Positions 33,392 through 42,840 are shown, counted from the stretch's first letter. The stretch is 64,000 nt of DNA from VBAU01 sp036005185 (GCA_036005185.1 DASYQS010000005.1:1-64000), one strand, 5' to 3'. Notes: generated by a model not told the origin, from the sequence alone. Made by a program: numbers and translations.

Positions 33392-34126
33392 ATGAGCAAC
33401 AATACCAGTCACGATGATATTTTTAGTAAGCCGCAAAAAGCTTCTGATTTTAAGTTTGGACAAACCGTAGTATCTGTATTTGATGATATGGTTGTTCGAT
33501 CTGTTCCTTTTTATTTGGAGATCCAGAGAATGATGACTGAAATAGCGCAAGATTTTGCAACACCAGGAAGCAATGTTTACGATCTTGGTTGCTCAACAGG
33601 CACAACATTAATTAATCTTGACAAGGTTTTATCACCTGAGGTAAATTTCGTGGGCATTGATGAAAGTGAAGAAATGTTGAAAAGATGCAGGGCTAACTTT
33701 GAGGCCTCCGAAGTGAAAAGAAAATACAACCTTCAACAGGTTGACCTAAACCAAGGAGTAAGGATCGAAAATGCATCAGTCGTAGTGATGTGCCTGACAT
33801 TGCAATTTATTCGTCCCTTGTACAGGGAGAAGTTAGTGAAAGATATTTATGAGCAGATGAATGATAATTCCTGTTTCATCCTTATTGAAAAAGTGTTGGG
33901 AGAAGATTCATTATTCAATCGACTTTTCATTGATTATTATTACGATTTCAAACGCAGAAATCATTATAACGATATGGAGATTGCTCAAAAACGTGAAGCC
34001 CTTGAAAATGTGCTCATACCCTACAAGCTAATGGAGAACCGCGAATTATTACTCAATATCGGTTATCGCTACGTGGACACTTTCTTTAAATGGTACAACT
34101 TCAGCGGAATGATTGCGGTGAAGTAA
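33392..34126 (+). CDS. cmoA: carboxy-S-adenosyl-L-methionine synthase-like methyltransferase
   Basis: The 244-residue protein closely follows CmoA: DDIFSKP at the start, FGQTVVSVFDDMVVRSVPFY, motif I VYDLGCSTGTTLINL, NASVVVMCLTLQFIRPLYR, and DFKRRNHYNDMEIAQKREALENVLIPY. CmoA makes carboxy-SAM from SAM and prephenate for tRNA uridine-34 modification; the partner cmoB is not in the window. The 5' region carries a TATTTTTG promoter element at 33346. Whether the carboxylation is functional here is inferred from the family only. Confidence 0.9.
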   Translation: MSNNTSHDDIFSKPQKASDFKFGQTVVSVFDDMVVRSVPFYLEIQRMMTEIAQDFATPGSNVYDLGCSTGTTLINLDKVLSPEVNFVGIDESEEMLKRCRANFEASEVKRKYNLQQVDLNQGVRIENASVVVMCLTLQFIRPLYREKLVKDIYEQMNDNSCFILIEKVLGEDSLFNRLFIDYYYDFKRRNHYNDMEIAQKREALENVLIPYKLMENRELLLNIGYRYVDTFFKWYNFSGMIAVK

Positions 34127-34128
34127 GT

Positions 34129-34195
34129 TCAAGGCACAAGAAACAAGGTACAAGAGTATTAAACGATAAAGGTTAAACAATAAACGATAAATAAC
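34129..34195. repeat. ACAAGG-type micro-repeat with CGATAAA repeats
   Basis: TTCAAGGCACAAGAAACAAGGTACAAG is followed by AAACGATAAA units. The same kind of text occurs at 39771-39879, 42812-42840 and inside a gene at 44452-44485. Such micro-repeats occur in Chitinophagaceae genomes and have no known role. It is transcribed if the cmoA and ICMT genes share a transcript. Confidence 0.6.
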
Positions 34196-34903
34196 TTGGT
34201 TAAATTTGGCAATTTTTTATTCCGAAATCGAAACGGAATTTTTCCTCTTTTTTATTTGATGCTTTTTGTTCCCTCCTGGGAAGTTTTTTCCAACCCTGTC
34301 ACTGCCATGATCATTGGATTTAGTGTAACCATAATTGGTCAGTTGGTAAGAGTGATTACAATTGGTTTGGTTTATATTATCCGAGGCGGCAAGGACAGAA
34401 GAGTGTATGCTGAAGACCTTGTAACTACAGGCATCTTTGCTCATTGCCGCAATCCATTGTACGTGGGCAATATTCTTATCTTGGTTGGACTAGGCATCGC
34501 ATCAAATTCGCTATTATTCATGGCTATTTTTACTCCTCTTTTTTTATTTTTTTGGCAAGCGATAGTATTGGCAGAAGAAAATTATTTGCGAGAAAAATTT
34601 GGACAACAATATAATGACTATTGCAAACGGGTAAATCGCTGGCTGATCAATTTAAAAGGCATTGGAAAGACTATGAGGAGTATGGAATTCAAATGGAAAA
34701 GAGTGATTATTCGCGAATATAACTCAACCTATATCTGGATGACGGGCGCAGTGCTGATCATCATGAAGCATTTTTATTTTCATGAAGAGCGATTTGATTT
34801 TTATAAAAACCTTCCTGTTTTTATTTCCATTCTTGTTGGATTATTGATTCTTTATTTATTTGCGAGGTATTTGAAGAAATCAAGAAAACTAGTAAGTGAT
34901 TAA
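34196..34903 (+). CDS. isoprenylcysteine carboxyl methyltransferase-like membrane protein
   Basis: The 235-residue protein has about five hydrophobic segments. The ICMT/PEMT-like core is visible: GGKDRRVYAEDLVTTGIFAHCRNPLYVGNILILVGLG is the SAM-side loop (YVGN and NPLY), followed by EENYLREKFGQQYNDYCKRVNRW. The start is a TTG at 34196; ATG 34259 would cut the first membrane segment. The family methylates carboxyl or phospholipid groups in the membrane; the substrate here is unknown. Confidence 0.75.
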   Translation: MVKFGNFLFRNRNGIFPLFYLMLFVPSWEVFSNPVTAMIIGFSVTIIGQLVRVITIGLVYIIRGGKDRRVYAEDLVTTGIFAHCRNPLYVGNILILVGLGIASNSLLFMAIFTPLFLFFWQAIVLAEENYLREKFGQQYNDYCKRVNRWLINLKGIGKTMRSMEFKWKRVIIREYNSTYIWMTGAVLIIMKHFYFHEERFDFYKNLPVFISILVGLLILYLFARYLKKSRKLVSD

Positions 34904-34905
34904 AT

Positions 34906-34978
34906 CGTCAGACGTGAGATGTGAGAAAGTTATTTCCCTTCCAGACTCAAATTTGTTTTTGACGTTTCACGTCTGACG
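34906..34978. terminator. imperfect hairpin between convergent genes
   Basis: CGTCAGACGTGA (34906-34917) pairs perfectly with TCACGTCTGACG (34967-34978); a further GACGTCTCACG follows. It sits in the 83-base gap between convergent genes (34903 and 34987), a position expected for a bidirectional terminator, though no T run is obvious. Confidence 0.55.
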
Positions 34979-34986
34979 TCTCACGA

Positions 34987-36420
34987 TTATAAACTCCACC
35001 CTTTCCTGTATTCCCTCTTCACAAATTGATTGGCTTCATCAAAATTGGTGATCTTCATGTTCTTTGCATCCCATAACAATTTTTTGCGGCCAAGCCATTT
35101 ATCATTCCGACCTTTTGCATTTGGATTTTTCATTAGGAAACTACGAAGCGCAAGATTACCGATCAGAATACTTTCAGTGAGTGGTCCTGCATATTCAAAT
35201 GGTGAACTTGTTTTTGCAACACCATCACCTGCAATGCAAGCATTCACCCATTGCAGGTAATGTCCTTCAGGAACCCTTTTAATTGTCTCTTGTGGCAATG
35301 CTCTTTCTTTCATCAGTTTGGTTGGCAGTAATCTTGGATTAGCACCATAACAATCCAGTAACAGTTTTCCCTTCGTACCAACAAACAACACACCACCGTC
35401 CCAGTTACCAAATGCTTCTTCAGGTAAAAGTTCATCTGGTCTTTGTGGTAATAAACCGCCATCATACCACGATACTTTTATATTTCCTTTCCTATCAGTT
35501 CTTGGATAGTTTAAATGGATAATAGATGACGGAGGACATGCGTCAGGATTCTGGTCATCATTCCACATTTCTTTCCATATTGTTGCCACACTGCATTCAA
35601 CTGAATCAGGATAAAGAATAGGAAGGATACGATAAATAGGATCCATGATATGACAAGCCATGTCACCTAATGCTCCGGTACCATAAGCCCACCAGCCACG
35701 CCAGTTGAATGGAAGATATGCAGGATTAAAATCAATCTTTGGGGCTGTACCCAACCAGAGATCCCAATCAAGTTCTTTTGGAATTTCATATTGACCGGTG
35801 GGAGTGGGAATACCTTGTGGCCACACTGGTCTGTTCGTCCATGCATAAGCCGTATGCACATCACCGATCAAACCAGCATGAAAAATTTCCTTCGCTTTTC
35901 TCACACCGTCGCCGGAGCCACCCTGGTTACCCATTTGTGTAACGACTTTATATTTTTTGGCAGCTTCTGTCAGCATTCTTGCTTCATAGATATCATGTGT
36001 CAATGGCTTTTGGGTATAAACATGCTTGCCCAATTGCATGGCCGAAATTGTAGCCACAGCGTGTGTATGATCCGGTGTGGAGATGGAACATGCATCGATG
36101 TTATTTTTTTCCTTCTCCAGCATAACTCTGAAATCTTTATAATACGCGGCTTTTTCAAACCGCTTACGAGATTTTACAGCCTGCCTGTCGTCCACATCGC
36201 AAAGGGCAACGATATTTACATTCGGGCTTTTTGCAAACTCTGCAAGATCACTTTCACCCTTGCCTCCTGCCCCAATGCCCGCAATATTCAATTTGTCGCT
36301 TGGTGCAATAAATCCGCGTCCCAGCACATGGCGTGGCACGATAAAAAAGCCAGCGCCTATTAAAGAAATGTCTTTTATAAGTTTTCTTCTTGAAAGATTT
36401 TTTACTGTGTTATTTTGCAT
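34987..36420 (-). CDS. Tat-exported Gfo/Idh/MocA oxidoreductase
   Basis: The 477-residue protein begins with a twin-Arg signal (LSRRKLIKDISLIGAGFF). The Rossmann part has KLNIAGIGAGGKGESDLAEF and the ALCDVDDRQAV loop; the substrate side has TPDHTHAVATISAMQLGKHVYTQKPLTHDI with the catalytic Lys of the EKP-type motif replaced in order (TQKPL). NAD(P)-dependent sugar or polyol oxidation is the family role, in the periplasm. It is a tandem paralog of the next gene (480 residues). Confidence 0.9.
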   Translation of the reverse strand: MQNNTVKNLSRRKLIKDISLIGAGFFIVPRHVLGRGFIAPSDKLNIAGIGAGGKGESDLAEFAKSPNVNIVALCDVDDRQAVKSRKRFEKAAYYKDFRVMLEKEKNNIDACSISTPDHTHAVATISAMQLGKHVYTQKPLTHDIYEARMLTEAAKKYKVVTQMGNQGGSGDGVRKAKEIFHAGLIGDVHTAYAWTNRPVWPQGIPTPTGQYEIPKELDWDLWLGTAPKIDFNPAYLPFNWRGWWAYGTGALGDMACHIMDPIYRILPILYPDSVECSVATIWKEMWNDDQNPDACPPSSIIHLNYPRTDRKGNIKVSWYDGGLLPQRPDELLPEEAFGNWDGGVLFVGTKGKLLLDCYGANPRLLPTKLMKERALPQETIKRVPEGHYLQWVNACIAGDGVAKTSSPFEYAGPLTESILIGNLALRSFLMKNPNAKGRNDKWLGRKKLLWDAKNMKITNFDEANQFVKREYRKGWSL

Positions 36421-36455
36421 ATTTGGATTTATTTAAAATGATAGAATGCATAAGG

Positions 36456-37898
36456 TCAAAGTTCAAGTTTACGGTTACCTCTGTAGTTTCTTTTTACAAA
36501 TTGATTCGCAGGATCAAAATTGGTAATTTTCATATTACTTCCGTCCCACAATAATTTTTTTCTTCCGGGGTAGATGGTATCTCCTTTCGTATTTTTTTCA
36601 CTATAATTATAACTACGAACAGCGAGATTTCCCATCAAAACAGTTTCTGTTAAAGGACCTGACTCATCAAATGATGAACTTGTATAAGTTCCATAACCTT
36701 TTTTGCAAGCATTTACCCATTGTGTTTGATGTCCTTCCGATCCTCTATCTACAAAAGGTTTTGTTGGATTCGGAAATTTGGTCTCATTCATTTTTGAGGT
36801 TGGGAGTAGTGTTGCATTTCTTCCAAATAAACCAGCCATTAATTTTCCTTTTGTTCCTTCAAAGATGATTCCTCCGTCCCACTCTCCCATTTCTTCATCA
36901 GGTAAAAGTTCGGGTGGCCGTTTTGGTTTAATTCCACCATCATACCAGATCAATTCAACTGGTACCATTTTTTCTCTCCCAGGAAAATGAATATGAATTT
37001 TTGCAGAAGGCGGATAACTGTCTGTATAAACCGCTTGTTGAAAAAATCCAGTCCACACTTGTCCTACACTGCATTCAACTGCAATTGGATAACCAAGCTT
37101 TAATGCTCTGTAGGGAACATCTATAAAATGACAGCCCATGTCTCCCAACGAGCCAGTCCCAAAATCTGCCCAGCCACGCCAGGTGGCAGGGAGATAGGTA
37201 GGATTAAAATCCCTTTGAGGAGCAGTTCCAAGCCACAATTCCCAATCCAATTCTTTAGGTATATCAAATTTGCCAGTTGGTGTCGCTATTCCCTGCGGCC
37301 AAACAGGACGGTTTGTCCAAACATGTACGGTATGCACATCGCCGATCAATCCCCTTTGTATCCATACCTCTACTTTGCGGGTATCATCACCACTGCTTCC
37401 CTGGTTACCCATTTGAGTAACCACTTTATATTTTTTTGCTGCTTGAGTTAAAATCCTTGCTTCATAGATATCGTGCGTTAAAGGTTTTTCGCAGTACACA
37501 TGTTTTCCAAGCTGCATGGCGGCCAACGTTGCCACAGCATGCATATGATCGGGTGTGGTTATAATCACTGCATCAATGTGCTTAGCTTCTTTGTCAAGCA
37601 TTTCTCTGTAATCCTTATAATATGGAGCGCTTGGCCAAGTTTGCCTTGCTTTTACTGACATGCGATCATCTACATCACATAATGCAACTATATTCTCAGC
37701 ACCATTATTAAATGCGTAAGGAAGATTGACCTCAGCCTTACCACCGCAACCAATCCCGGCAATATTCAGTTTATCGCTTGGAGCAATAAATCCACGACCT
37801 AATACATCTCGTGGCACAATAAAAAAACTACCTGCAACAATTGACGAATTCTTAATGAAATTCCGGCGAGAAATTTTTGTCTTTTTAATTGAATTCAT
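36456..37898 (-). CDS. Tat-exported Gfo/Idh/MocA oxidoreductase, paralog
   Basis: The 480-residue protein has an SRRNFIK Tat motif, and the Rossmann region KLNIAGIGCGGKAEVNLPYA. It keeps the EKP motif in full (HVYCEKPLTHDI), unlike the paralog at 34987, which has TQKPL. The pair share long segments (GRGFIAPSDKLNIAGIG and AAKKYKVVTQMGNQG) and lie 35 bases apart on one strand, so they come from a tandem duplication and are probably cotranscribed. The cofactor is NAD(P); the sugar substrate is unknown. Confidence 0.92.
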   Translation of the reverse strand: MNSIKKTKISRRNFIKNSSIVAGSFFIVPRDVLGRGFIAPSDKLNIAGIGCGGKAEVNLPYAFNNGAENIVALCDVDDRMSVKARQTWPSAPYYKDYREMLDKEAKHIDAVIITTPDHMHAVATLAAMQLGKHVYCEKPLTHDIYEARILTQAAKKYKVVTQMGNQGSSGDDTRKVEVWIQRGLIGDVHTVHVWTNRPVWPQGIATPTGKFDIPKELDWELWLGTAPQRDFNPTYLPATWRGWADFGTGSLGDMGCHFIDVPYRALKLGYPIAVECSVGQVWTGFFQQAVYTDSYPPSAKIHIHFPGREKMVPVELIWYDGGIKPKRPPELLPDEEMGEWDGGIIFEGTKGKLMAGLFGRNATLLPTSKMNETKFPNPTKPFVDRGSEGHQTQWVNACKKGYGTYTSSSFDESGPLTETVLMGNLAVRSYNYSEKNTKGDTIYPGRKKLLWDGSNMKITNFDPANQFVKRNYRGNRKLEL

Positions 37899-38080
37899 TC
37901 GGCTAATTTTTCTTTAAGATAAAGCAAGTAAAAAGACAAGCGAAATAAAATTGTGTTCACTATTGGGCATCGTTGCAGATTTACATCGCTATCCAGTGAA
38001 GATCAACACAGTGCTGTCGGGGAGTTGAAAATTCATCATTCCTTTATTTGGTTTAGCTTAGAGAAAAACTAACAAAGATT

Positions 38081-38716
38081 ATGAGTGAAAATAAAATTGA
38101 CTCTAGCGAATTGTCAACTTCACGTCTCGAGGCTTTCAGCGACGGAGTATTTGCGATTGCTATTACCTTACTCATTATAGAAATTAAAGTTCCTTCTCAT
38201 GACGATCTAAAAAATCAAACTCTAATGCATTACATCTGGCAACAACGGCCTAAATATTTTGCATACATACTCAGCTTCGTAATAATAGGCATTTACTGGG
38301 CCAATCACCATTATTTGTTTAAACTTTTCAGAAAAACAAATCATGTATTCAACCTTTTAAATGTTTTTTTTCTGATGACGATTGCATTTTTTCCATACCC
38401 GAGCGGCATATTGGGTGATTACATCATGATAAGTGAGCAAGCAAAACCGGCTGTAACGTTTTATGCTTTTTCGATTTGGCTCCCCGCCTTTGCGTGGCTG
38501 CTTATTTGGTTATATGCAAAACACAAAGGAAAACTAATAGACCACCGATTAAGCGCTCGCTTTATCGCAACCCTTACTTGGCAATATTTCCTGAGCAACG
38601 TTTTGTACATTTCTGCTTTTCTTGTATCGCTTTTCAATGAGGTCTTTAGTATCATAATCTGTGTCGGGCTTACTTTGTTATATTTGTTACCGCCCAAAAA
38701 ACCTGAGTATCAGTAA
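38081..38716 (+). CDS. TMEM175-like potassium channel (DUF1211)
   Basis: The 211-residue protein has six hydrophobic segments and the diagnostic FSDGVFAIAITLL motif in the first, typical of the bacterial TMEM175 family. The second half carries AFFPYPSG and SIWLPAFAWLLIWLY segments. Such channels conduct potassium as tetramers in the inner membrane. Two bases separate it from the ogt start, so the two genes are probably cotranscribed. Confidence 0.9.
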   Translation: MSENKIDSSELSTSRLEAFSDGVFAIAITLLIIEIKVPSHDDLKNQTLMHYIWQQRPKYFAYILSFVIIGIYWANHHYLFKLFRKTNHVFNLLNVFFLMTIAFFPYPSGILGDYIMISEQAKPAVTFYAFSIWLPAFAWLLIWLYAKHKGKLIDHRLSARFIATLTWQYFLSNVLYISAFLVSLFNEVFSIIICVGLTLLYLLPPKKPEYQ

Positions 38717-38718
38717 GA

Positions 38719-39216
38719 ATGGCAGAAATTCAAACTACATACTATCATTCACCCGTCGGTCTTTTAAAAATTTCCGGAACTGATGATTACATCACCGAAA
38801 TCATATTTAACGATAAGGTGCAGAAAATTGATGGCAGAAAAAAAAATCTATCGCCGATGCTGATCACATGCATTGAACAATTAATTCAATATTTCAATGG
38901 TCAAAGAAGGAATTTTGAATTACCAATACATCAACAAGGAACTCCTTTTCAGCAAGGTGTATGGAATGAATTGATGGCAATTCCTTTTGCTAAAACGATC
39001 AGTTATATTGAGCTTGCTCGCCGTACAGGAGATACAAAAGCTACAAGGGCAGTTGCCAGTGCCAATGGAAGAAATAACGTTGCCATTGTTGTTCCTTGTC
39101 ACAGGGTAATTGGGGCCAACAAAGAATTGGTTGGTTATTCAGGAGGGTTGTGGCGTAAAAAATGGCTATTGGAGCATGAAATGAAAGTGGCTTATGGTGT
39201 ACAAACCTTGTTCTAA
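38719..39216 (+). CDS. ogt: methylated-DNA--protein-cysteine methyltransferase
   Basis: The 165-residue protein has the Ogt/MGMT domain: the alkyl-acceptor site in AIVVPCHRVIGANKEL, upstream TPFQQGVWNELMAIPFAKTISYIELARR with the helix-turn-helix region, and the terminal YSGGLWRKKWLLEHE. It removes alkyl groups from O6-alkylguanine, transferring them to its own Cys in PCHR. It starts two bases after the TMEM175 gene. Confidence 0.94.
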   Translation: MAEIQTTYYHSPVGLLKISGTDDYITEIIFNDKVQKIDGRKKNLSPMLITCIEQLIQYFNGQRRNFELPIHQQGTPFQQGVWNELMAIPFAKTISYIELARRTGDTKATRAVASANGRNNVAIVVPCHRVIGANKELVGYSGGLWRKKWLLEHEMKVAYGVQTLF

Positions 39217-39276
39217 TAAGTTAAAAACTCAAAAGTAAAAAGTAAAAAAATCTTTATTAATTACTGTCTTTTGGAT

Positions 39277-39762
39277 CTATCCTAACTCTTCATTTGTAAA
39301 AGCGAGCGGCAATAATTGACTAGCAGAATTTATTATGTATATCTTTCCTTCCATGCCTCCCAGTATCAAACGAATTGACTTTTTCGTTCTTCCTTCAAAC
39401 TCTTGCAAAGCTTGCCGGCACATGCCACAGGGAGAAATAGGGTGATCACTTTTTACTCCTTTGCTTTGATAGCTTATGGCGATAGTTTCAATCGGCTGGC
39501 CAGGGTACAAGGAAGAAGCGGAACTCAATAAAACTCTTTCAGCGCAAATACCAACGGGAAAAGATGCATTTTCCTGATTGCTGCCAGTTATAATCTCACC
39601 AGTTGAAAGTTTCGCCGCTGCGCCAACATAAAAATTTGAATAGGGAGCATACGCATTCTTCGTTACATCGCGAGCTTTTTTTAACAATTGCTGATCGTCT
39701 TGGTTCATCTCGCCAATGTCGTCATATACTTCAAATGAAAATTCAAATTTTTGCTCTTTCAT
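39277..39762 (-). CDS. cdd: cytidine deaminase
   Basis: The 161-residue protein begins at MKEQKFEFSF; the frame upstream of this codes only for a run from the ACAAGG repeat and is not real. The deaminase zinc site is clear: GICAERVLLSSA (the CAE motif) and SPCGMCRQALQEF (PCxxC). Cytidine and deoxycytidine are converted to uridine forms in pyrimidine salvage. The following repeat-rich gap (39771-39873) precedes the signal peptidase gene on the same strand. Confidence 0.92.
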   Translation of the reverse strand: MKEQKFEFSFEVYDDIGEMNQDDQQLLKKARDVTKNAYAPYSNFYVGAAAKLSTGEIITGSNQENASFPVGICAERVLLSSASSLYPGQPIETIAISYQSKGVKSDHPISPCGMCRQALQEFEGRTKKSIRLILGGMEGKIYIINSASQLLPLAFTNEELG

Positions 39763-39770
39763 AATATTAC

Positions 39771-39879
39771 AAGGCACAAGGCACAAGAGGCAAGGCACAA
39801 GAGACAAGATACAAGGTACAAGTAGATACCTCAAAAGCTTGATCCTTGTTCCTTGTGCCTTATACCTTGTACCTTATTT
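39771..39879. repeat. ACAAGG/CCTTGT inverted micro-repeat cluster
   Basis: Seven or more CACAAGG or ACAAGG units run left to right (39773-39822), followed by about five CCTTGT units in the opposite sense (39841-39875). The two halves can form a long hairpin. The cluster lies between cdd and the signal peptidase gene and may act as an mRNA terminator or processing hairpin. Related sequences at 34129, 42812 and 44452. Confidence 0.75.
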
Positions 39880-41427
39880 TACAAATTTGAATAAGCGGTT
39901 CCATCTAGGGCCATGTTCCCAGCTAAACCAAATGATAGAGGCCTTACCCACAATATGATCTTCCGGTACAAACCCCCATAAACGTGAATCCTGTGATTTA
40001 TGGCGGTTGTCACCCATCATCCAATAATAATCCATTTTAAATGTGTAATTTGTTGCTTCCTTATCATTAATGAACACCTTTCCATCTCTCTGCTCCCATT
40101 TGTTTTTTTCATATACTTCTATACACCGCTTATATAGATCAATGTTTTGGTGAGTTAAATTAATGCTTCCTCCTTTTTTAGGAATCCAAATCGGTCCAAA
40201 ATTATCAACCGTCCATTTAAAATAAGCAGTATCATAAGGAAATACTTCGCCATTGGCTGAAGAATCAACTTCCCTTGTTATTGAGCTAGAAATTACGCCG
40301 GGGATTTTTTTCAATTTTTCAATTTCCCCCAAACTCGCATTTATCCGGTATGAATATCCAGTTCCAGGTGAAAAATCCAAATCTCTCTCCTCATCTTGGT
40401 TTATCCTAATACCCGCTTCACGGATTTGGTCTTCATCAATCATTACATTGTTTGTTTTAAAAACATAAAATGTAGATGACGTTGGGGATACATACGCAGG
40501 TTGATTGCTGATGTACAGAATTCCATTTATTACTTTTAATGAATCGCCTGGGATACCCACGCAACGTTTAATATAGTTATCAGTTTTATCCACCGGATGA
40601 ACAGCAATAGGGAAATCTTCTGGATGGTCAAGTATTTCTTGCCTTTCCTGGTCAGATAAAGTCCCGTTCAGCTGGCGGATTTGACTATAGTAAGTTACCA
40701 AGGACTGATATCCCGTCTTATTGATCACTGTATCCCCCTCAGGAAAATTAAAAACCACATCATCATTTCTTTTCACGGGTGAAGGCCACCAGCGTATATA
40801 TGGAAGTTCTAGCACTGTTGAATAAGATTTCCAGCTTGTACCCGGAATATAATTGTGAATAAAAGGAATGGATAAAGGTGTATTGGGTAACCTTGGGCCA
40901 TAGCTCCATTTGCTCACAAAAAGAAAATCATTCACTAGCAAGGTTTTCTCCATTGAAGCAGAAGGAATCGTATAAGCTTCAAAAACAAATGTGCGGATAA
41001 GTGTAGCTGCGACAATGGCAAAAATGGCTGCATCAAACCATTCTCTGGCGGCCGTTTTTTTGTGTTTTCTTACCGCTTCAGGCCCTATATATTTTACATC
41101 TTTATAGTAAGCGAGATAAGGAAAATATAAGGGAGCCAGCAATGCAGCGAGAATATGTGAGCCCACTGAAAACTTACCATATAATTTTACGAACTCAATA
41201 AAAATGCCCGGGCTGATGAACCAACCAACTACAGGAATGAATTGCCAAAATACCCAATGACGAGGGCGGTGCGCCAAGGTTTCCATTACCCAAGTATTGT
41301 AAAAAGGAATGAACGCTTTCCATCCAGGAACCCCGGCTTTTTCAAACAGTTTCACCAAACCAAAAGAGGGCAAAAAAACGATCAGTGTTCCAATCAGGTA
41401 AATGATCAACAAATGCTGTAAAGGCAT
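39874..41427 (-). CDS. lepB: signal peptidase I
   Basis: The 517-residue protein is the long Bacteroidota form of S26 signal peptidase. Three N-terminal hydrophobic segments precede the catalytic region. The nucleophile Ser lies in IPSASMEKTL, and the Lys in DNYIKRCVGIPGDSL; the box GDNRHKSQDSRLWGFVP comes near the C-terminus. It cleaves signal peptides of exported proteins at the periplasmic face of the membrane. A large insert between the two catalytic segments (about 240-400) is normal for this phylum. Confidence 0.94.
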   Translation of the reverse strand: MPLQHLLIIYLIGTLIVFLPSFGLVKLFEKAGVPGWKAFIPFYNTWVMETLAHRPRHWVFWQFIPVVGWFISPGIFIEFVKLYGKFSVGSHILAALLAPLYFPYLAYYKDVKYIGPEAVRKHKKTAAREWFDAAIFAIVAATLIRTFVFEAYTIPSASMEKTLLVNDFLFVSKWSYGPRLPNTPLSIPFIHNYIPGTSWKSYSTVLELPYIRWWPSPVKRNDDVVFNFPEGDTVINKTGYQSLVTYYSQIRQLNGTLSDQERQEILDHPEDFPIAVHPVDKTDNYIKRCVGIPGDSLKVINGILYISNQPAYVSPTSSTFYVFKTNNVMIDEDQIREAGIRINQDEERDLDFSPGTGYSYRINASLGEIEKLKKIPGVISSSITREVDSSANGEVFPYDTAYFKWTVDNFGPIWIPKKGGSINLTHQNIDLYKRCIEVYEKNKWEQRDGKVFINDKEATNYTFKMDYYWMMGDNRHKSQDSRLWGFVPEDHIVGKASIIWFSWEHGPRWNRLFKFVK

Positions 41428-41612
41428 ATCCGTGATTTAAGCGGGCAAATTTATTATTTAAATCCGCTAAGTAAAATATAAAAAGCGGTTTTTGGTGATT
41501 TAATGTGCAAACGGGTTGATTGTTTAATGGTTAAATTGGTTTAATTGTTAAGGATTGGCATATAATACCATCACTATCCAACCATTAATCAATTAAACAG
41601 TTGAGCAATAAA

Positions 41613-42773
41613 CTATTTCGGCACCACATAGCTCTTAACATCCTCGGCAGTTATGGTTTTTCCTGATAGAATAACCAGTCGCTCCACTACATTTCTAAGT
41701 TCACGAATATTGCCCGTCCAGTCATAACCTTCCAACAGCTTCATGGCTTCATCATCAACCGTTTTTTTGCCAATGCCATAGTCTGTGCAGATATCGGTGA
41801 GAAATTGATCCACCAGCGGTGGAATATCATCTCTTCGTTCGTTTAATGAAGGCACGTGTATAATAATAACACTAAGGCGATGATAAAGATCGAGCCTGAA
41901 AGTTTTTGCTTCTACTTCTTTCAAAAGATCTTTGTTAGTAGCTGCTATTACCCGAACATCCACATTGATATCTTTGTCAGCTCCAACTCTTGTGATCTTT
42001 CCCTCTTGCAATGCCCTCAATACTTTTGCCTGCGCATTCAAACTCATATCTCCTATCTCATCCAAAAAAAGTGTGCCCCCATTCGCCTGCTCAAATTTGC
42101 CTATGCGTTGCTTGATGGCTGAAGTGAATGAACCTTTTTCATGACCAAACAATTCGCTTTCGATCAATTCACTTGGAATAGCTGCGCAATTCACTTCAAC
42201 TAGCGGAGCAGTGGCACGGCTGCTTTTTTCATGGATCCATCTTGCCACCAATTCTTTACCTACTCCATTTTCACCGGTGATCATAACCCTCGCTTCTGTA
42301 GGCGCCACTTTATCTATCGTTTCCTTTATTTTTTTTATCGGAGCTGAATGTCCGATCATTTCCTGAACCTTATTTACTTTTTTCTTCAGCACCTTGGCCT
42401 CGGAAACCAATTCCTTTCTATCCATAGCATTGCGGATGGTTATCAGCAAGCGATTTAGATCAGGCGGTTTGGAGATATAATCAAAAGCTCCTGTTTTTAC
42501 AGCTTCTACAGCGGTTTCAATATTGCCGTGACCGGAGATCATGATAACAGGAGTATCCGGATTAGCCTCTACGGCTTTTTGCAAAAATTCAATGCCATCA
42601 ATTTTAGGCATTTTAATATCGCATAAAACCACATCGTAGCTCTTATCCTTAAATTTTTTTAATCCTTCTTCGCCGTCTGAAGCTTCATCAATTTTATGAC
42701 CTTCAAAGGAAAGAATTTCACTTAACGTTTTTCGGATTGCTTTTTCATCGTCAATAATCAAAATATCAGCCAT
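41613..42773 (-). CDS. response regulator with AAA+ sigma-54-type domain, no DNA-binding domain
   Basis: The 386-residue protein starts at MADILIIDDEKAIRK. The receiver domain (DILIIDDEKAIRK, the acceptor Asp in VVLCDIKMP, and the Lys in YISKPPDLNRLL) is followed by a full AAA+ ATPase with GENGVGKELVARWIHEKS, the LFLDEIGDMS Walker B and a sensor II region (YDWTGNIRELRNVVERL). It lacks the C-terminal Fis HTH: the chain ends with ITAEDVKSYVVPK. The GAFTGA loop that contacts sigma-54 is GSFTSA. No histidine kinase gene is adjacent; its output may be protein-protein or oligomer based. Confidence 0.9.
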   Translation of the reverse strand: MADILIIDDEKAIRKTLSEILSFEGHKIDEASDGEEGLKKFKDKSYDVVLCDIKMPKIDGIEFLQKAVEANPDTPVIMISGHGNIETAVEAVKTGAFDYISKPPDLNRLLITIRNAMDRKELVSEAKVLKKKVNKVQEMIGHSAPIKKIKETIDKVAPTEARVMITGENGVGKELVARWIHEKSSRATAPLVEVNCAAIPSELIESELFGHEKGSFTSAIKQRIGKFEQANGGTLFLDEIGDMSLNAQAKVLRALQEGKITRVGADKDINVDVRVIAATNKDLLKEVEAKTFRLDLYHRLSVIIIHVPSLNERRDDIPPLVDQFLTDICTDYGIGKKTVDDEAMKLLEGYDWTGNIRELRNVVERLVILSGKTITAEDVKSYVVPK

Positions 42774-42811
42774 GTGTCTAAGGGAGTTTAGTCTGCAAAA
42801 ATAGAAAAAGG

Positions 42812-42840
42812 AAGGCACAAGAAACAAGGCACAAGGAACA
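42812..42840. repeat. ACAAGG micro-repeat
   Basis: GAAGGCACAAGAAACAAGGCACAAGG lies 40 bases upstream of the response regulator start (on its - strand promoter side). Same family as 39771. A small hairpin GAGGCCGGGATAGAAATCCAGCCTC follows at 42878-42902. Confidence 0.7.

Noticed and set aside
35791..36363. A 190-codon + strand frame with several His
   Set aside because: It is antisense to the first Gfo/Idh/MocA gene and composed of mirrored codons from that gene.
39763..39834. N-terminal extension of cytidine deaminase (LVPC-rich)
   Set aside because: It is the translation of the ACAAGG repeat, and the family start fits the Met at 39762.
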